DNA of 64,000 bases from DASZPL01 sp035550315 (GTDB taxonomy: Bacteria > Actinomycetota > Actinomycetes > JAFAQI01), in the NCBI GenBank assembly GCA_035550315.1, contig DASZPL010000135.1, positions 36,247-100,246 on the forward strand, in the 5' to 3' direction. This document shows positions 30,100-38,593 of this stretch, in pieces (the first letter of the stretch is position 1; each line of letters begins with the position of its first letter). The translations under genes and the position numbers were made by a program. The notes below the pieces were generated by a model. That model did not search any database and was not told the DNA's origin. It worked only from the letters and a program-made list of their open reading frames with translations.

Positions 30100-30849
30100 T
30101 CAGTGCCGCATCGCCCAGACCACCCGCACTGACGCGCTCACCGTCTGCCGGCCCGGGTTCAGCGGGATCGGGCTGCCGGGCGCGGCCGCGACGGCGCCGG
30201 CCGCACCGTGGATCGCCAGCCGCTCGCCGTTCGTGCCGTGAACGTTGGCGGTGATGCTCATCACCCGGCCGAGCTGCCGGCCGGCCAGCGTCGCGAACTG
30301 CTCCGCCGCGTCCTTCGCGCTGGCGAACGCGTCGGCGCGCGCCTTCTCGATCAGTTTCGCCTTATGCGCAATCGTCAGCCGGGCGTCGTCGATCCGTAGA
30401 TGGTTGCCGCCCGCGCTGGCGGCGGCATCGAGCGCGTCGCCGGCATCGGCGAGCGGGATCTTCGCCGTCATCGACTCATCGGCTTGGAAGCCGTTGCGAT
30501 GCCCATGGGAGTAGTGCGGCTCGACCGACAGCCCGAAGGTCTGGATCCGGCTGGCCGCCACGCCTTGGGCCTCCAACGCGTCGATCACCGCCGTCGCTGC
30601 GCTGCCGGCCGTGTCGAGCGCCGCCTTCGCCGTGCTCTGGGTCGCGTGCGCGTCGAAGTCGATGACCAGCGTGTCCGGCGTCCCTTTGGCGCTGCCGTGA
30701 CCCGACACGCTGACCGAGTCGGTGTGCGCCGTCGGATGCGCGACTGCGGCGACGGCGGGCGCGCTGCCGCCGACCATGGCGATGGTGGTTACGCCGACCG
30801 CTGCGGTGGTCACGACGGCGCGCGTGGCTCGGTTTCGGATCCGTGTCAT
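30100..30849 (-). CDS. Secreted SIMPL-domain (DUF541) protein
   Basis: 249 residues with a typical signal peptide (basic start, hydrophobic core, cleavage near APAVAA). The SIMPL domain covers the rest, with VSVSGHGSAKGTPD at its start and the VRVVWAM strand at the end. The function of SIMPL proteins is not settled; some are periplasmic or outer-membrane stress proteins. ATG 30849 follows GAGGAG. It is the second gene of a two-gene operon with the paralogue 19 nt upstream. Confidence 0.85.
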   Translation of the reverse strand: MTRIRNRATRAVVTTAAVGVTTIAMVGGSAPAVAAVAHPTAHTDSVSVSGHGSAKGTPDTLVIDFDAHATQSTAKAALDTAGSAATAVIDALEAQGVAASRIQTFGLSVEPHYSHGHRNGFQADESMTAKIPLADAGDALDAAASAGGNHLRIDDARLTIAHKAKLIEKARADAFASAKDAAEQFATLAGRQLGRVMSITANVHGTNGERLAIHGAAGAVAAAPGSPIPLNPGRQTVSASVRVVWAMRH

Positions 30850-30868
30850 CTGGTTCTCCTCGAGTGGG

Positions 30869-31624
30869 TCACTGCAGGCTCCACACCACGTGGACGGTAA
30901 CGCCGATTTGTTGTTGGCCGGGCCGGATCGGTACGGCGGCCTTCGCGTCGGATCGCAGCGCGCTGTCGTACTGCAACGGCACGGGGGTGCGTCCGCCGTG
31001 GTCGACCGTCGCCGTGATCGCCAGCACCCGGCCGAGCGTCCGTCCGGCCAGGTTCGCATACTGCGTGGCCGCGGCCTTTGCGTCGGTGAACGCCTTGGCC
31101 CGGGCGGCGGCCAGCAGCCGCGCGTCGTCGCTGACGTCGAACGACAGCCCCTCGACCCGCACCTGGTTGCCGGCGGCGGTAGCGGCGGCGTCGAGGGTGC
31201 GGCCAACGCGAGTCAGCTGGTGGATCGACACGGTGATCGATTCGCTGGCGGCGTACCCGTCCGGTTGGCCATGCACGTCGTAGGTCTGGTCGAGCGACAG
31301 GTCCGTGGTCTGGATGTCGCGGCGGCCGACGCCGCTTCCGGTCAACCGCGCGATCACCTGCCGGGCCGCGGTGCTCGAACCGTCGAGCGCCGCCTGCACC
31401 GTCGGCTGGTGCGACGCGACCCGAAGCCGCGCGACCAAGGTGTCCGGCACGCCGTCGACCGAGCCATGCCCCGCCAACCGCAGGGTGTTCGCGTTGGTCG
31501 GCGTCGACGCGGCCGCCGCGGTCGAGCCGGAGTCGCCACCGACCGCGGCGGCGGTCGCACCCACGCTCAACGCCGCGACCGCCGCGATCGCCAGCGCGGT
31601 GATCGCCGTACGGTTCACCGTCAT
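30869..31624 (-). CDS. Secreted SIMPL-domain (DUF541) protein, paralogue
   Basis: 251 residues, same layout as the downstream gene: signal peptide followed by a SIMPL domain (LRLAGHGSVDGVPDTL to VHVVWSL). The two share the G-HGS--G-PDTL start, the A-QYA-LAGR-LGRV-AITA stretch and the end, so the pair arose by tandem duplication and then diverged. ATG 31624 is preceded by GGAGG. It is divergent from uppS, the two starts lying 82 nt apart. Confidence 0.84.
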   Translation of the reverse strand: MTVNRTAITALAIAAVAALSVGATAAAVGGDSGSTAAAASTPTNANTLRLAGHGSVDGVPDTLVARLRVASHQPTVQAALDGSSTAARQVIARLTGSGVGRRDIQTTDLSLDQTYDVHGQPDGYAASESITVSIHQLTRVGRTLDAAATAAGNQVRVEGLSFDVSDDARLLAAARAKAFTDAKAAATQYANLAGRTLGRVLAITATVDHGGRTPVPLQYDSALRSDAKAAVPIRPGQQQIGVTVHVVWSLQ

Positions 31625-31693
31625 CGTCGCCTCCGGCTTGCAGTTGGTGACACTCAGACGGCGGGAATCGCAGTCTGGTTTCATCCGGCGAAG

Positions 31694-31699
31694 TAACCT
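31694..31699 (+). promoter_or_regulatory. TAnnnT -10 box, leaderless start of uppS
   Basis: TAACCT followed after 7 nt by GTG 31707. Confidence 0.5.
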
Positions 31700-31706
31700 G
31701 CGGGCC

Positions 31707-32474
31707 GTGGGCTTACGGCGTGTGGTCTACGGCGTTTACGAGCGGCGCCTGATCCGGTCGCTGCCAGCGAACCCTCGCCCCCGCCACGTCGGCGTCATCC
31801 TCGATGGCAACCGCCGGTGGGCCCGCGCGACCGGAGCGGCGGACGTCAGCGAAGGCCACCAGGCCGGCGCCGAGCACATCCTGGACCTGCTCGGCTGGTG
31901 CGAGGAGGCCGGCGTCGAGGTCGTGACGCTCTGGCTGCTCTCCAGCGACAACCTGGCCCGGCCGCCCGAAGAGCTCGGACCACTGCTCCGCATCATCGAA
32001 GCGACCGCCGCCGAGCTGGCGGCACCGACTCGGCGCTGGCGAGTGCATCCGGTCGGGGCGCTCGACCTGCTGCCGGACTCGACCGTGCGGGCGCTGAAGG
32101 AAGCCGACGAGGTCACCCGGGACAAGGTCGGCCTGCTGGTCAACATCGCCGTCGGGTACGGCGGACGGCGCGAGATCACCGACGCGGTCCGCAGCCTGCT
32201 GCACGAGCATGCGTCGCGCGGCGCCTCCCTCGAGGAGGTTGCGGACGTGCTCGACGTCGAGCACATCGCGGACCACCTCTACACCCGCGGCCAGCCCGAC
32301 CCGGACTTGGTCATCCGCACGTCCGGCGAGCAGCGGCTTGGCGGCTTCCTGCTGTGGCAGAGCGCGCATTCCGAGTTCTACTTTTGCGACGCGCTGTGGC
32401 CCGACTTTCGCCGGATCGACTTCCTGCGCGCGCTTCGGTCGTACGCGCAGCGGGAGCGGCGCCTGGGGGCGTGA
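31707..32474 (+). CDS. uppS: Cis-prenyltransferase (Z-farnesyl / undecaprenyl diphosphate synthase family)
   Basis: Adds isoprene units in cis configuration to allylic diphosphates to make the lipid carrier for cell wall synthesis. 255 residues: diphosphate-binding ILDGNRRWAR near the N-terminus, the RPPEELGPLL region, NIAVGYGGRREI, and PDLVIRTSGEQRLGGFLLWQ with the C-terminal arginines and acid residue. The short N-terminal part and position resemble Rv1086 of M. tuberculosis, a Z-FPP synthase; the product length here is unknown. Codon 3 is TTA. The start is supported by a leaderless box. Confidence 0.9.
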   Translation: MGLRRVVYGVYERRLIRSLPANPRPRHVGVILDGNRRWARATGAADVSEGHQAGAEHILDLLGWCEEAGVEVVTLWLLSSDNLARPPEELGPLLRIIEATAAELAAPTRRWRVHPVGALDLLPDSTVRALKEADEVTRDKVGLLVNIAVGYGGRREITDAVRSLLHEHASRGASLEEVADVLDVEHIADHLYTRGQPDPDLVIRTSGEQRLGGFLLWQSAHSEFYFCDALWPDFRRIDFLRALRSYAQRERRLGA

Positions 32475-32483
32475 CCCTTTGCC

Positions 32484-32533
32484 GAGTCCGAGCTCGGACG
32501 TAAGCCTGCGGCTTAGTCCTAACGCTCGGACTT
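32484..32533 (+). terminator. Nested stem-loop after uppS
   Basis: Outer arms GAGTCCGAGC (32484-32493) and GCTCGGACTT (32524-32533) enclose a second stem GGACgTAAGCC/GGCTTAGTCC with a TGC loop. It lies 9 nt after the uppS stop and has no U-tract, so it may act as a non-canonical terminator. Confidence 0.55.
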
Positions 32534-32581
32534 CGCCAAATGGTCACGCATACCAAAGACGTGATGTGATCTTGGGGGTGG

Positions 32582-33922
32582 GTGCGTCGGTTCGTTGAGG
32601 GCGGCGGTGTGGCCGGGCCGGACGTTGTGATCGTGGGCGGGCGGTGCGCGGGGGCGTCGCTGGCGATTCAGTTGGCGCGCAGCGGGGCGTCGGTGTGCGT
32701 CGTCGACCGCGCGCGGTTTCCCAGCGACGTGCTGTCCACGCACGGCATCCAGCCGTCCGGCGTTCTCGCGCTGAACCGGCTCGGCGTGCGCGAGCAGGTC
32801 GAGGCGACCACGGTGCCGATCGTGCGGGCGGAGATCGCGCTCGGCGCGGCGTCCGGTGCGGTCGACGAGGTCACGGAGTTGCTCGGCGCGCCGATGTTGA
32901 ACGTCCGGCGCTGCACCCTCGACCAGATCCTGCTCGACGCCGCCGCGGCGGCGGGCGCTGACGTGCGGCCGGAGACCAACGTCCGCGAACTGATCCGCGA
33001 CGGCGACCGGATCACCGGCATCCGCACCAGCGCCGGCGACATCGAAGCCGCGATCGTCGTCGGCGCGGACGGATCCCGGTCGACGGTGGCGCGCCTGGTC
33101 GATGCCGAGGAGTACGCCGTGACCGCGCCACCACGGCTCTTTGTCTGGGGTTACTTCGACGGCGTCGCGATCGACGGCGCAGCGACCGTATGGGTCGGAA
33201 AGCCGGACGCGCACGGCTTCCTCGCCAGCCCGACAGACGCCGGCCTGTTCATGGCGGCCGCGACGTTTGACATGGCGCGCAAGGCCGACGTGCTCGTCGA
33301 CCGCGAGCAGGCCTTCCGCACTGCCCTGCGCGAGTGGCCCGAGCTCGAAGCCGTCGTCGCCGGCGGCACCTTGCAGGGTCCGCTCCGCGCGATGGCGAAC
33401 TGGCGCGGGTTCTTCCGGCGCAGCGCGGGACCCGGCTGGGCGTTGGTCGGTGATGCCGGCCACTTCAAGGACCCGACGCCGGGACAGGGGATCGCCGATG
33501 CCTTCCGCCAGTCGGAGCGGTTGGCGAGCGCGATTCTCGACGGACTGGGCGGCCGCGTCCCCATTGACGAGGCATTGACGCGGTGGTGGCACTGGCGCGA
33601 TGCCGACGCGTGGGAGATGTACTGGTTCGCCCACGACATCGGTGCGGCGGGCCGCACGGCGCCGTTAACGCGCGAGGTGCAAGAGTCCATCGTTCGGAGC
33701 CCCCGAATGCGGCAGCGGCTCATCCGGGTGCTGAACCATGAGGTGTCGCCGGCAGCGGTCGCGACGACGGGACTGGTCGCCGGCGCCTTCGCCCGATCGC
33801 TGGCGCGATCAAGAGCCGATCGGCGCCGGATCCTCACCGAGGCGCGCGACATCGTGCGCGACGAGCTGAGCCGGCGTCGGGCGCGCCCCAGAGCGTCGCG
33901 TGGGCGTGTCGGACGAGGTTGA
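32582..33922 (+). CDS. FAD-dependent monooxygenase / geranylgeranyl-reductase-like oxidoreductase
   Basis: 446 residues. FAD-binding motif VVIVGGRCAGASLAIQLARSG near the N-terminus (the third glycine is Cys-Ala), the DG-like VVGADGSRSTVARL, and the GD motif GDAGHFKDPTPGQGI of the p-hydroxybenzoate hydroxylase fold. No membrane helix. It could hydroxylate an aromatic or reduce a prenyl chain; next to uppS the latter is tempting but unproved. GTG 32582 is assumed, GTG 32609 is possible; neither has a strong ribosome binding site. Codon 362 (33665) is TTA. Confidence 0.8.
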   Translation: MRRFVEGGGVAGPDVVIVGGRCAGASLAIQLARSGASVCVVDRARFPSDVLSTHGIQPSGVLALNRLGVREQVEATTVPIVRAEIALGAASGAVDEVTELLGAPMLNVRRCTLDQILLDAAAAAGADVRPETNVRELIRDGDRITGIRTSAGDIEAAIVVGADGSRSTVARLVDAEEYAVTAPPRLFVWGYFDGVAIDGAATVWVGKPDAHGFLASPTDAGLFMAAATFDMARKADVLVDREQAFRTALREWPELEAVVAGGTLQGPLRAMANWRGFFRRSAGPGWALVGDAGHFKDPTPGQGIADAFRQSERLASAILDGLGGRVPIDEALTRWWHWRDADAWEMYWFAHDIGAAGRTAPLTREVQESIVRSPRMRQRLIRVLNHEVSPAAVATTGLVAGAFARSLARSRADRRRILTEARDIVRDELSRRRARPRASRGRVGRG

Positions 33923-33978
33923 CGGCGTCAGCGGTTTACGGTCGCAGGAAGGGCGTGACCTAGCCCATCGGAGGGCCC

Positions 33979-35322
33979 GTGACCCCAGCGACTAGCGCCG
34001 CAGCAGCTAAGACAACAGCGAGGCGGCGCAAGCCGCGGCGGCGCGACTACGTCCTTGACACCAGCGTCCTGCTGGCCGATCCGTCTGCGATCAGCCGGTT
34101 CGCGGAGCACAACGTCGTACTCCCGGTCGTCGTCATTGCGGAGCTCGAGGCGAAGCGCAACCATCCCGAGCTCGGCTGGTTCGCCCGGCAGGCGTTGCGG
34201 CTGCTCGACGACCTGCGGGCCCGCCACGGCCGGCTCGACGCCCCGGTGCCGGCCAACGAGTCGGGCGGGACGCTGCGGGTCGAGCTGAACCACTGCGATC
34301 CGGCCATCCTGCCGCCGGGGTTCCGGCAAGGCGACAACGACGCGCGCATCCTCGTCGTCGCCTGCAACCTGGCGGCCGAGGGCGCCGACGTCGTGCTCGT
34401 CAGCAAGGACATGCCGCTGCGGATCAAGGCGGCGAGCGTCGGCATCACGGCGGAGGAGTACCTCGCCGAGCAGGTCACGTCCGGTTGGTCCGGCATGGCC
34501 GAGCTCGACGTGGTCGGTGACGACGTCGACCGGTTGTACGCCGACGGCCGGCTCGACCTCGAGTCCGCCCGCGAGCTGCCGTGTCACACCGGCGTCGTGT
34601 TGCTGTCGGAACGCGGCAGCGCGCTGGCGCGGGTCGGGCCGGACAAGCAGCTGCGGCTGGTGCGCGGTGATCGCGACGCGTTCGGCATTCACGGCCGCAG
34701 CGCCGAGCAGCGGGTCGCCCTGGACCTGCTGCTCGACCCCGAGGTCGGCATCGTCTCGCTCGGCGGTCGCGCCGGCACCGGCAAGTCCGCGCTGGCGTTG
34801 TCGGCCGGGCTCGAGACGGTGTTGGAGCGCCGGCAGCACCGGAAGGTCATCGTGTTCCGCCCGCTCTACGCCGTCGGCGGCCAGGACCTCGGCTACCTGC
34901 CCGGCAGCGAGAGCGAGAAGATGACCCCCTGGGCCGAGGCGGTCTTCGACACCCTCGGCGCCGTCGTCCCCGAGCGCGTGATCGACGAGATCGTGCACCG
35001 TGAGCTGCTCGAAGTGTTGCCACTGACGCACATCCGGGGCCGCAGCCTGCACGACGCGTTCATCATCGTCGACGAGGCGCAGTCCCTCGAGCGCGGCGTC
35101 CTCCTCACCGTGCTGTCGCGGATTGGGCAGGGCTCGCGGGTGGTGCTGACGCACGACGTCGCGCAGCGCGACAACCTGCGCGTCGGCCGGCACGACGGCA
35201 TCGCCGCGGTCATCGAGGCGTTGAAGGGTCATCCGCTGTTCGCGCACGTGACGTTGACCCGCTCGGAGCGCTCACCCATCGCCGCCCTGGTCACCGAGAT
35301 GCTCGAGGACTTGGGCAGCTAG
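33979..35322 (+). CDS. phoH2: PhoH2: PIN ribonuclease fused to PhoH ATPase
   Basis: 447 residues. The N-terminal PIN domain (about 22-165) has acidic residues Asp27 (LDTSVLL), Glu56 and the QGDNDARIL acid pair, and the PhoH domain (about 235-447) has Walker A GRAGTGKSAL (Lys269), the Walker B IIVDEAQSL and the downstream arginines. In mycobacteria PhoH2 is an ATP-driven RNA unwinding nuclease. GTG 33979 follows GGAGGG. The basic N-terminal 20 residues are specific to this group. Its M. tuberculosis counterpart (Rv1095) is the last gene of the shared neighbourhood. Confidence 0.92.
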   Translation: MTPATSAAAAKTTARRRKPRRRDYVLDTSVLLADPSAISRFAEHNVVLPVVVIAELEAKRNHPELGWFARQALRLLDDLRARHGRLDAPVPANESGGTLRVELNHCDPAILPPGFRQGDNDARILVVACNLAAEGADVVLVSKDMPLRIKAASVGITAEEYLAEQVTSGWSGMAELDVVGDDVDRLYADGRLDLESARELPCHTGVVLLSERGSALARVGPDKQLRLVRGDRDAFGIHGRSAEQRVALDLLLDPEVGIVSLGGRAGTGKSALALSAGLETVLERRQHRKVIVFRPLYAVGGQDLGYLPGSESEKMTPWAEAVFDTLGAVVPERVIDEIVHRELLEVLPLTHIRGRSLHDAFIIVDEAQSLERGVLLTVLSRIGQGSRVVLTHDVAQRDNLRVGRHDGIAAVIEALKGHPLFAHVTLTRSERSPIAALVTEMLEDLGS

Positions 35323-35328
35323 TCCTTC

Positions 35329-35334
35329 TAACCT
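35329..35334 (+). promoter_or_regulatory. TAnnnT -10 box, leaderless start of 35341 gene
   Basis: TAACCT followed after 6 nt by ATG 35341; no ribosome binding site. Confidence 0.5.
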
Positions 35335-35340
35335 GATGCC

Positions 35341-36444
35341 ATGACGGCGGAGCGCGACGTCGACCGCAGTTCGCTCGACGCCCGCCGCTGGGTCGACGAG
35401 GCGATCCGGCGGGTAGAAGCCGACGCCAACCGCTCGGCCGACACCCACCTGGTGCCGCTGCCGCTACCGGCGTTCGGCGAGATCGACGTCTACCTCAAGG
35501 ACGAGTCGACCCACCCGACCGGGTCGTTGAAGCATCGGCTCGCCCGATCCCTGTTTCTCTACGGTCTGTGCAACGGCTGGATCCGCGAAGGTACGACGAT
35601 CGTCGAGGCGTCCTCGGGATCGACCGCGATCAGCGAGGCGTACTTCGCGCGCATGCTAGACCTGCCGTTCATCGCCGTGATGCCGCGCGAGACGAGTGCC
35701 GAGAAGATCGCGCTGATCGAACGGGAAGGCGGCAAGTGCCATCTGGTTGACGACGCGACCGCTGTCTACGTCGAGGCGGCCCGACTGGCCGAGCAGACCG
35801 GCGGTCACTACCTCGACCAGTTCACCTACGCCGAGCGCGCGACCGACTGGCGCGGCAACAACAACATCGCCGAGTCGATCTTCGAGCAGCTGCAGCTCGA
35901 GCGGTTTCCGATCCCGCGTTGGATCGTGGTCGGCGCCGGCACGGGTGGCACCAGCGCCACCATCGGTCGCTACGTCAGGTACCGCCGGCACGCGACCGGA
36001 CTCGTGGTCGTCGACCCGGAGCACTCCGCTTTCTTTCCGGGTTGGCACGACGATGACGGGTCGGCGACGACTGACTGCGGCTCGCGGATCGAAGGCATCG
36101 GGCGTCCCCGGGTCGAGCCAAGCTTCGTTCCGGGCGTGGTCGACCGGATGATCACCGTGCCCGACGCCGCGTCGATCGCAACCGTCCGTGTCCTCGAGGC
36201 GATGCTGGGACGGCGGGTCGGGGCTTCCACCGGCACGAACGTGTGGGGTGCGCTCCGCCTCGCGAGCGAGATGCACGTTCGGGGCGAGCCCGGCAGCATC
36301 GTCACCCTCCTCTGCGACGGCGGCGACCGCTATGCGCACAGCTACTTCGACGACGACTGGCTGGCGGCGCACGGCCTGGACCTGTCGCCATACTTGGACC
36401 GGCTCCAGCAGACGCTGACGACGGGACGTTGGACGGCGGGCTGA
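35341..36444 (+). CDS. PLP-dependent cysteine synthase-like enzyme (Cds1/CysK2 type)
   Basis: 367 residues of the fold-type II PLP family. The lysine motif is HPTGSLKHRLARSLF, followed by EASSGSTAISEA and the phosphate loop VGAGTGGTSATIG; CysK normally has NPxxSxKDR, so this is the branch with GSLKHR that contains the mycobacterial desulfhydrase Cds1 (Rv3684) and S-sulfocysteine synthase CysK2 (Rv0848). It therefore either makes or breaks down cysteine-type sulfur compounds. The start has a TAACCT box 6 nt upstream. Its placement before the sulfur-related accessory block may be meaningful. Confidence 0.82.
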   Translation: MTAERDVDRSSLDARRWVDEAIRRVEADANRSADTHLVPLPLPAFGEIDVYLKDESTHPTGSLKHRLARSLFLYGLCNGWIREGTTIVEASSGSTAISEAYFARMLDLPFIAVMPRETSAEKIALIEREGGKCHLVDDATAVYVEAARLAEQTGGHYLDQFTYAERATDWRGNNNIAESIFEQLQLERFPIPRWIVVGAGTGGTSATIGRYVRYRRHATGLVVVDPEHSAFFPGWHDDDGSATTDCGSRIEGIGRPRVEPSFVPGVVDRMITVPDAASIATVRVLEAMLGRRVGASTGTNVWGALRLASEMHVRGEPGSIVTLLCDGGDRYAHSYFDDDWLAAHGLDLSPYLDRLQQTLTTGRWTAG

Positions 36445-36460
36445 CGGCAAACCGGCCGTG

Positions 36461-37213
36461 CTAATACGGTTCCTCGCCCTCGGTGGTTTCGACCGCGAGC
36501 ACGCCTTCGATCTCCGTCAGCCGGCTGACGAGCTCCGTCAGGCTCGCCCGGCCCTGGATCTGCACCGTTACCTCGACTTCGGTGGTTGCGGCGCGGTGGT
36601 CGGCGGCTGCCGGACGTCGCGCGCCCTGGCGCGTGGTATCGACGCCGACGACGTGGAAGCCAGCATCAGTCACGGTTGCGAGGATGCGGCGTAGCAGCCC
36701 CCGGCCGTCGTGGTAGCGGACTTGCAAGGCTGGCGCGCCGATGCCGAGCCGGCGGGTCACGGCGTGGCCGAGCGGAGGCAACCCGATGATCGCCAGAAAG
36801 TAACCACCGGTGGCGATCGCCGCGAGGAGCGCCAGACCCGCCCCGGCCGCGGCGCCGACGGCGGCCGTGAGCCATACGCTGGCCGCCGTCGTCAAGCCGC
36901 GGACGCTGTCGCGATAGACGAAGATGATGCCGCCGCCGATGAAGCCCACGCCGGAGACGATCTGGGCGGCCACCCGTGACGGATCCAGCACGACCCGCCC
37001 GCCGGACAGCACGTCGGTGAAGCCGTACTTGCTGATCAGCATGAACAGGGCTGCCGCAGTGCCGACGAGCGTGTAGGTGCGAATGCCCGCAGCCTTCTGT
37101 TTTGCTTCCCGTTCCAGGCCGATGAGGGCGGACAGGCCAAACGCGATCGCGATCTCGCCGATTTGGGCCCAGCCTTGGCCGCTGGGCTCGCCGAACGCCG
37201 CGACCGAGGTCAC
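36461..37213 (-). CDS. MgtC/SapB family membrane protein
   Basis: 250 residues. Five transmembrane helices in the first 150 residues include the MgtC signatures GLSALIGLEREAKQKAAGIRT and GVGFIGGGIIFVYRDSVRGLTTAASVWLTAAVGAAAG, and a C-terminal ACT-like cytoplasmic domain (about 165-250) follows. MgtC proteins help survival at low magnesium or in host cells, partly by acting on ATP synthase. GTG 37213 has TACGTT 6 nt upstream (leaderless). Confidence 0.9.
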   Translation of the reverse strand: MTSVAAFGEPSGQGWAQIGEIAIAFGLSALIGLEREAKQKAAGIRTYTLVGTAAALFMLISKYGFTDVLSGGRVVLDPSRVAAQIVSGVGFIGGGIIFVYRDSVRGLTTAASVWLTAAVGAAAGAGLALLAAIATGGYFLAIIGLPPLGHAVTRRLGIGAPALQVRYHDGRGLLRRILATVTDAGFHVVGVDTTRQGARRPAAADHRAATTEVEVTVQIQGRASLTELVSRLTEIEGVLAVETTEGEEPY

Positions 37214-37219
37214 GATCCG

Positions 37220-37225
37220 AACGTA
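37220..37225 (-). promoter_or_regulatory. TAnnnT -10 box, leaderless start of the MgtC-like gene
   Basis: TACGTT on the minus strand lies 6 nt before GTG 37213. Confidence 0.5.
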
Positions 37226-37261
37226 GCGCGGCCGTCCGGCTCAGACCGCATTCGGACCCGG

Positions 37262-37765
37262 CTAGACGCGGCTGGGTTGGGGTGGCCGCAACGCGATGTT
37301 GGCGCAGGCCTCGCAGGTCGTCTCCGGCACCAGTCCCAGCCGCATCAAAACGGCAAAGACCTTGCATCCGACGCAGTACGCGAAGATCGACTCGAGGCCC
37401 GCCGCGACGATCATCACGCCGAGCAGTGCTTGGGTGACGGTGTCGTGACCGGCCGCCAGAAAGCCGAGTGCCGTGGCCGTGACGACTGCCCCGATGGCCT
37501 GGGCGAAGCGCTTGGGTGGCCCAGCCACGGGTTTGGCGGGGCCGAGATGAGGCGCGACCACGCGGGTTGCGATCTGGCCGAGCGGGCTCAACGTCGGTCC
37601 GGTCAGCACCCGGGCGAAGAACCCGTAGACGACGATCGGCAGCAGCCACAGCCAACCGGCTCCGGCGGTCAGGCTGAGGACGAGGATGACCACGCTCATC
37701 GCTAGTACGCCGGCCGCTACGGTGCGCGCGGCGAGCTCATTGACCGGGTTGGGGAATTCGAACAC
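37262..37765 (-). CDS. DUF4395 membrane protein
   Basis: 167 residues, four hydrophobic helices. It starts FPNPVNELAARTVA, has the P-KRFAQAIGA segment, and carries the cysteine-rich YCVGCKVF and CEACAN motifs, all typical of DUF4395. In many actinobacteria DUF4395 genes stand beside thioredoxin or sulfurtransferase genes, so a role in thiol or sulfur handling is likely. The CxxC pairs could be redox active. GTG 37765 is preceded by AGGAGGTCAG. It lies at the edge of the accessory block. Confidence 0.85.
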   Translation of the reverse strand: MFEFPNPVNELAARTVAAGVLAMSVVILVLSLTAGAGWLWLLPIVVYGFFARVLTGPTLSPLGQIATRVVAPHLGPAKPVAGPPKRFAQAIGAVVTATALGFLAAGHDTVTQALLGVMIVAAGLESIFAYCVGCKVFAVLMRLGLVPETTCEACANIALRPPQPSRV

Positions 37766-37792
37766 CTGACCTCCTGCGATGCCCCTAGTGAA

Positions 37793-38593
37793 TCAACGCG
37801 CTAGTGCGTCAACCAATGCCCGTTGGTGCTGAACCTTCTTCGTGTCGCCGACGAGTGCCGCTTCGAGATCGACGACGCATCCAGCCAGCGGCGTCGCCGC
37901 GAGCTTGGCTGAGTACGGCGCGAGCTCGGTCGCCAGCCTTGTCTCCGCCTTCAGCACCTGTGTGCGGTGCGGCGAGTAGAGCGGCGCAATCAGGTTGAAC
38001 AACCCGTTGGATCCGGTACCGAACAGCGTGAGCAACGGTCGCAATGCGGGCTTCAGGCTGTCCGCCAGCTTTGGATACTCCGCCAGGATCGGGCCCAACA
38101 GCTCCAGCTCCGGCTGGTACGCCGCAGCCGCGGCGAAGGCCTCGGCGGAGAACGGACCGAATGCCGGCGCAAGCGATACCAGCGACTGAACTCCCCCGAT
38201 GTCCGCCGGCCGCGCGATGGCCACGGGACACTTGCCGATAGCGCTCACCGGCACGGGTGGGATCGATGAGCCCGATGACGGTGTCGGCTTTGTCGGCGAC
38301 GGCGATGGCGCCGTCGAAGCCGTCGACGCGTGATGCTGTCCCGGAGCGGTCGACGTTGACGGTGCGTTGTCGCCGCTTGCTGCCACCGGCGCGGCCAGCG
38401 CCGGCGCCGGGCTGGCACTGGGCGCCGGTGGGGTGGGTGCCGGCGGCGTCGACGAGCTGCTGGCGGGGCGGAACGTCCGGGTCGTGACCTGCGTGACGTG
38501 CACGGCGAAGGCGACCAATGCCGCCAGCGCCAGCGCCAAGACCGCGGCGAGACCTCCCCGCAGGACGGCGCGGTGTTGCAACAGCCGGGTCAC
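37793..38593 (-). CDS. Unknown membrane-anchored protein with Pro/Ser/Ala linker
   Basis: 266 residues from GTG 38593. A basic cytoplasmic N-terminus, one transmembrane helix (about 13-35), a long low-complexity linker rich in Pro, Ser, Thr and Ala (about 40-110), then a helical extracytoplasmic domain beginning IGKCPVAIARPADIGG with two cysteines (KCP and AGC) that could pair. I recognise no family. The start overlaps the stop of the upstream secreted protein (GTGA), so both are made together. It may present its C-terminal domain at the cell surface. Confidence 0.75.
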   Translation of the reverse strand: MTRLLQHRAVLRGGLAAVLALALAALVAFAVHVTQVTTRTFRPASSSSTPPAPTPPAPSASPAPALAAPVAASGDNAPSTSTAPGQHHASTASTAPSPSPTKPTPSSGSSIPPVPVSAIGKCPVAIARPADIGGVQSLVSLAPAFGPFSAEAFAAAAAYQPELELLGPILAEYPKLADSLKPALRPLLTLFGTGSNGLFNLIAPLYSPHRTQVLKAETRLATELAPYSAKLAATPLAGCVVDLEAALVGDTKKVQHQRALVDALAR

